Under the pieces are notes generated by a model. It was given only the letters and a program-made list of their open reading frames with translations. It did not search any database and was not told the origin of the DNA. Of a stretch of 64,000 nucleotides of DNA, positions 59,033 to 64,000 are shown in pieces. This DNA comes from Saksenaea vasiformis B4078 (Eukaryota > Mucoromycota > Mucoromycetes > Mucorales > Saksenaeaceae). The stretch is taken from NCBI GenBank assembly GCA_000697055.1, contig JNDT01002297.1, positions 62,001-126,000 on the forward strand, given 5' to 3'. How positions within the stretch are numbered: the first letter of the stretch is position 1; each line of letters starts with the position of its first letter. Made by a program: the position numbers and the translations under genes.

Positions 59033-59749
59033 TTAGATCCGTAGTTGTTCTTGAATAGCTTTTAGCTGACGCCTATCTTCGGACCAGGGTAAATGATCCC
59101 AAGCAATGTCTTTTGGAGATGGCCAGTCGATTAGATCGTCATTTGATACGGCAGTAGCAGGTGAAGACGAAAGTGATGGTGGAAGATGAGGAGGCGGTGA
59201 TGGAGATTTGTTATCGTTATGGTATTGTTGTTGCCACCATGGTTGTATGGTTTGGATAGTGGCAATATGACCTCCACCAACGTCCAAAGGATTAAGTTTT
59301 GGGTAGAGACCCTTGGGGATAATAAGATGATTCAGGGAAGGATCAGCTGTAGGTCGTCGGAAACGGTTAGATAAGGCATCGGTCTTGGTGTAATACGCAA
59401 TCAGATGAATTTTTTGGTTTGTGGCAGTGCAAATAGAAAAGCTTTGCTTGATTAGGCCGTCTGGTTTATAGGTGCAATGCAAAGGGAAGCGCCGCGGTCG
59501 TTTGGTTTCCAATTCACGGTATGTAAGAAAACTTCCCAGCACTCGGCTAGGCGACCACGTCCGACCATCTGTCCATCGTCGCATCCCAGCTTCTCGTTCA
59601 TCGAACACAAACACTGAGCCGGATTGGATCCGTGCTCGTTCTTTCGCTGACAAGCGACGGTCGATACGTCGAAGTTGACCTCTTCTACACGCTTCCAATA
59701 TCAGAAGGGCGTCTTGTGGTGTCTTGATATGGCCTCGGTAAGTTTCCAT
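59033..59749 (-). CDS. Gti1/Pac2 (WOPR) family transcriptional regulator
   Basis: Single-exon 238-residue protein. It starts METYRGHIKTPQDALLILEA, the opening of WOPR domain A, followed by SAKERARIQSGSVFVFDERE and MRRWTDGRTWSPSRVLGSFL, the DNA-binding core with the conserved TDGR.WSPSR block; domain B reads SFSICTATNQKIHLIAYYTK. Fungal members (Wor1, Ryp1, Gti1, Pac2) bind DNA and control morphology, gluconate or pheromone responses. A Pro/Ser-rich tail follows. Regulation of this copy cannot be seen. Confidence 0.95.
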   Translation of the reverse strand: METYRGHIKTPQDALLILEACRRGQLRRIDRRLSAKERARIQSGSVFVFDEREAGMRRWTDGRTWSPSRVLGSFLTYRELETKRPRRFPLHCTYKPDGLIKQSFSICTATNQKIHLIAYYTKTDALSNRFRRPTADPSLNHLIIPKGLYPKLNPLDVGGGHIATIQTIQPWWQQQYHNDNKSPSPPPHLPPSLSSSPATAVSNDDLIDWPSPKDIAWDHLPWSEDRRQLKAIQEQLRI

Positions 59750-60127
59750 TGTTTGGAGAAAAGGAAGAAAGGGAAGAGAAGAAGAAAAAAATAAGTTAAA
59801 ACGGTCTATATTTATGCGTTGATAGGTGAACTTTCTTTAGCGCAGAAATCATTGAACCGCAATCACTATATCGGGTAATTAGTCGATTTTGCCTATGCGC
59901 TATGCGCGAGTCCGGACCAGTGCTTATTGTCACTACTTTTCTTGGAATAACATGATATCATCGAACGCAGATAGATAGCTCTATTGTGGTCATGAATTAT
60001 TCGAAAAGAAGAAGAAATCATCGGCAAAAAGAAAATAGCGTGGCATCGTTTTACGTCAATTCAAATCGCGGCATGCATGATTTGCCCAGAAAAAAAAAAC
60101 CTAAAATCAGGGATACCCAATTACTTT
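59750..60127. other. Intergenic region between WOPR and ceramidase genes
   Basis: 378 bp, AT-rich with A/G tracts just upstream of the WOPR start (59755-59790) that may belong to its promoter. No defined element. Confidence 0.4.
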
Positions 60128-61302
60128 TTAATCTGAATGACGTTTATCGTCATCAAGTGTGACATATGGCACGATCCCAGCCAGATAAGCGATATTTGCA
60201 GGATCACCTCTATAACGCGATGCTTCATGACCGCAAGCCACGAAAAAGTAGTGAAGGCTCACGCACATCTGATAGATTAAAAGTAACAAAAGAGAAAGAG
60301 ATTCAGTTATAAATGGAGTAGCATTCGATTGTGTTACCAAAACATGCCACCTAAAACATGATGAGCCTTAATGTGTCATGATGACAATGAGTAGTTACTT
60401 TTACTTACCATGCATGAAGCTGCGGATTTGGCAAATAATCGTAGATGAAGCACATGTTAGAGTCAAACAGCCATACGCCGATAGCTAATCCCAAGAACAG
60501 TGCACCCTGGTGGAATAACCGTATGACTTGCTCAGACTGTACCGCTTTGTATAGTCTCCACACAAGCCAAAAGCAGCTCCACATGACAATTCCAAACCTT
60601 ATTTTTTGATTAGGACGATTTTGGGTTGTCAAACATAAACGTACGAAGTTTGAAACAAAAAGAATTGTGTTTGTCCTTTGTATTGACTTGTCACATATGT
60701 CGCCAATGCGCAATAAAAGGCAATCCCGATCGCATACAGCTGCCGATCATAACCATGTTCGTGCAGTAGTTCATACAACAAATAGCAACCTGTCCAAATC
60801 ATAGGTACCTTTTTTCGCTCTGTATATTAGTAAAAGAAACAAGAAATGATGCATTGTGATCCACATGCCTCATCCCACATTTGGTGCTCGTACTGTAATG
60901 TTGCATGAAACAAGACACTTGCGATAATATGTACATCAGGTGTTGCTGTGTGATCTTTCTTATTACCTTCCAATGCCCACAATGACAATAAGAACGTAGC
61001 CAACCGATATGCGCCAGCCCACAGATAGATGATGCAACAACACGCCCATAATCCCTAACGTTACCATTGCTAAACTCTATGTAGTTTGTTTTGTATTTGT
61101 CTTCCTTATTCTTTCCCACATTGATAAACATACTGATACAGTGTTCCAAAACTCGGCAATGTAATGAGAATGACGATAATTCTCCTCACACCTACGATTT
61201 GCAATGTCCATGTTATTTCATATGCCATTCTGAAGAAAAGCTGCACTCTTACCAATCCACTGAACTGGTGATCGGCCCCCAGTACCCTTCGAGATGACTC
61301 AT
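60128..61302 (-). CDS. Alkaline ceramidase (YPC1/ACER family), 8 exons
   Basis: Exons 61302-61253, 61191-61134, 61076-60967, 60917-60869, 60808-60645, 60597-60409, 60350-60338, 60268-60128; 774 nt, 257 residues, in phase. The N-terminus MSHLEGYWGPITSSVDWCEE and HYIAEFWNTVSSLAM are the family's calcium/active-site entrance blocks. SVLFHATLQYEHQMWDE and LHAWWHVL supply the zinc-site histidines and Ser/Asp of the CREST superfamily. Seven hydrophobic helices are apparent. It should hydrolyse ceramides in ER or Golgi membranes. Exon 7 has only 13 nt. Intron 4 (60868-60809) starts GC instead of GT, the only junction without a GT donor. Confidence 0.94.
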
Positions 61303-64000
61303 GGCTATGTAAAGGAGCTTGTAACCAACGTACAATATAGGTAGGTGGGATTTTTACTGCTAAACATACGCCGTACAAAGTCACAGGTTATTGAACGTTT
61401 CCACGTTGCCCTTGCACAAGGGAAAAACTCCGTGTCTACATCTTGCATGTCATTATGGAACCATTTCGAGGAACTTTAGAGATATAACTACAGATTTTGG
61501 TAAAGCTGAAAGTGGTACCCTATCTCTAGCACCGATTTCAGTTAATCAATGTTCACCAGTCAATAGGTGAATGATGACAGCACGTGCAGTACAGCAAAAG
61601 TTGTAGCATTCCTTCAGCACTGCAAATTGCATGACAACCATGCTGGCGTTATGTATGCGAAGGTCAACGCCTACTTTAGGTCGAAAGATGTTTAGAACTT
61701 TTTCCAATATCAAAGGACAGCTAACCGATGTTCGAGAGCACTAACAACATGAGAACCAGCTGTGAGATCACCGGTATGGAAGGATGGTGCAATTGGGTGA
61801 GTTTATCACTAGCATTGATATGCTTCAATTGTCTAAACAGATCGCATAAACGAGAGGATATTGTATTTGCGTGAACGTCCCAAAATAGGTATCATAGATG
61901 CTATTTACAAGCGTGACACCTATAGAAGATCATAATCAGGTCAATGTTATCATGTGTCTCAAGTCACTGGTATGAGCTGCAGATGACTTAGCTAACTGGC
62001 GAGCATCGCAGCTACATCGGATTAAATTTGATGATCGGAGGGTGCCCTACACTTGAGATTGCGGTAATGTTCGTAACAGGATGCAATTCATTGTTGTTTT
62101 TGCGCCTTCAAGGATGACGAGATGTACTTGTATTTCGCGTATGCACCATTTCCGCGTTATGAGGAACTCCTTTTCTCTCGTTTGAAACAATTTTCCCGAG
62201 GTGCACAAACGAACTGCTTTTAGAAGACTTGTGAGATGGAACAGGACGTCTTGTTTTGGAAGCATATGCATGGAAATACATATGTACGGGGATGCTGTAT
62301 ATCTATGCGTTGTTTAATTCAGCTGTCAATAGTGCCAATTCTTTCTTTTGTGCGTTTCTTCATAACAACCATAGTTACCAGAATCTGAAATTGCTCACCG
62401 TGTACACTAATGAGAGACGCATGAGCGTTCAAATTCTGTGAGATTAAACGCTACAGAACATGACAGAATGGCCAATGTTTGTTTTAATTGTAAGCCTAAT
62501 CCTTGTAACATAAACAAGTCTAAGCCGAGGCAGATTCCTCCAAATGAAGTGTATATCGCGATCTCAAAAGAACATATCCCTACATCTCACATTTTTGAGG
62601 TCGTTAAACTCTCAGCTTGCGGTTACGACAGAAGCATCTCCATGATTATACTATATTGTTTGCGCTGATAAAACAAATCGATCCCTTAGATTTTCGAATG
62701 GAAGGACTGACTCGACGACAGTGACTCCCCTTTAATATATGAATCCGAATCTCATCTCTTCTTCCGGCAAATATGAAAATCTGTTTTTGTGTTTTATAAT
62801 ATTCGTATATGCCTTGTACATGTTGACTGAACTGTATCTTTACGCTACTTTAAAGAAGTATTGCTTTCCGTAAGGGAATAGATTTACATTAAGGAAAAGT
62901 CGACCACAGTTCATCAATTTATGAGCTCTTTCTTTTCAGAGGATAAAAGGAGTTGTACGAACCTGGCCTTCCATAGCCGGATTTTATTCGAGCAGCATGA
63001 ATTCATGGTTAGTAAATGAAATGATACTCGGACCTCATCTTACATACTCCGAGGGATGGTGCCACACATTCGAGGATGCCATATCACGCACTATTTCATG
63101 GCGCCTGGGCGCGGCCAATCTCATTGATAACGATCACAGTGATCATGAAGTGACACGTTCTCTAGTAATCTACTGTTGAAGATGAACGATGCCGAGCGTG
63201 GCAGTCATTCAAGCGGTGAATGACAGTTACATACGCAGCCGAGAGAGTTCGAGGTAAGGGACATACAGACCAAGCGACACATTAAAGGGCATGAGTAATC
63301 CTGTATATGGGTCAATCGAAATATATACCGGACGTCCATTGTAGCGGAACAAAAGTTGGCGAAAGAGTTCAATATTCCCTTCCCCCTAGCTACCCAACAC
63401 ATCCCGTTACCTGGAACATCTTTTCTGTTAAGTAACAAAACCAATCTCTAGAGCCCCTGGGAACCATAGGTGTCACAGGTTGATAATCGATATCAGAAAG
63501 CAAATTCCTCACGGCTATGGCTCTATCCCGTACTGTGTGCTGTAACAGATGCTCTAGCCCTGACGTCAATTAAAGTGCCCTAGTAATAATGACGCTTAGG
63601 GCATGTCTACGGTGCCCTGCGCCGAGTGTAGCAGCATGATCCTTAAAAGTTCCCGGTAGGACACCTACGTTCCTAGGAATATCAATCAATCTGACATGAA
63701 AATGTAATAATAATGCAAAGAATCGTAGCATCGCGTTAACGAAAAAAGAACCACTCCCCAAGACAAAGCTCATGTAAATCTAAGGCAGAGCACTTCCAAA
63801 CTGGCGCAGAACTGCACGTAAAACTTTGTATTGTAGTTCTTTGGAAGTGGCAACCATGACAAGCTAAAAAGGGCAAAAAGCCACAAATCCACTTCCGGAC
63901 AAATGCAGGTGTTGTATGGTCTCCCCTTTCAACGCTATAGGCCTACGTCTTCCATCCAACCTACTACTTGATTTAATGCCTCATTATCCCGACCTTTCTC
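61303..64000. other. Gene-poor right end of the window
   Basis: No intact gene recognised. Small frames at 62256-62668 have no domain. At 63076-63270 (minus) a damaged relative of the small gene at 45.3 kb is visible. The ceramidase promoter should lie just after 61302. Confidence 0.4.
63076..63270 (-). pseudogene. Decayed copy of the small protein gene at 45.3 kb
   Basis: Minus-strand reading gives LVCMSLTSNSLGCVCNCHSP, parallel to ACMALVSNRLGCGVAPYSPP at 45.4 kb, followed at a similar distance by a segment with GTGTCACTT and a CATCCCTCGG end like the third exon there. The intervening sequence has stops. Confidence 0.5.

Overview
The window reads as nuclear DNA of a filamentous fungus, most likely an early-diverging (Mucoromycota-type) one. 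Most genes have many short (about 45-110 nt) GT-AG introns. The recognisable genes are standard eukaryotic ones: a Vps10 sorting receptor, cytosolic glutamyl-tRNA synthetase, an OAC1-type mitochondrial carrier, a Ragulator/LAMTOR1-like protein, MYG1, alkaline ceramidase and a Gti1/Pac2 (WOPR) regulator. The phylum is inferred from gene style and repeat families, not proved. Exon models were built by hand from splice signals and frame continuity; where exons are listed they add up to a whole number of codons.

Layout. 0.6-15.6 kb is ordinary genic DNA: a DASS-type anion transporter (-), a kelch membrane protein (+), a 20-exon VPS10 gene (+) with three Vps10 domains instead of the two known from yeast, and a short-chain dehydrogenase (SDR, -). 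From 18 to 33 kb the window becomes a mobile-element island. It holds a lineage-type multi-exon gene with a PD-(D/E)XK-like motif, a LINE 3' remnant, a complete-looking Tc1/mariner element with about 155-bp inverted repeats, a second decayed Tc1-like relic, and two convergent genes of the Fanzor/TnpB RNA-guided nuclease family. One Fanzor is broken (+, 23.9-25.6 kb). The other (-, 26.1-29.5 kb) can be spliced from 19 exons into an uninterrupted 785-residue protein with RuvC aspartates, the Fanzor-type displaced glutamate and a zinc ribbon. A 350-bp tandem duplication follows at 30.7-31.4 kb.

From 33.5 kb genes resume: MYG1 with a mitochondrial presequence, a second SDR sharing intron positions with the first, a poor stretch with a pogo-like MITE, a LAMTOR1-like gene, GUS1, a recent tandem duplication of a P-loop sulfotransferase, a large conserved protein of unknown function flanked by two divergent copies of a coding-derived repeat, and an OAC1-type carrier. 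53-59 kb is nearly empty apart from an 82-residue two-exon gene. A WOPR transcription factor and an alkaline ceramidase gene (13-nt microexon, GC-AG intron) lie at 59-61.3 kb; the last 2.7 kb hold only a decayed copy of a small gene seen at 45.3 kb.

There is no sign of an operon or metabolic cluster. The unusual biology is the Fanzor pair inside the transposon island.
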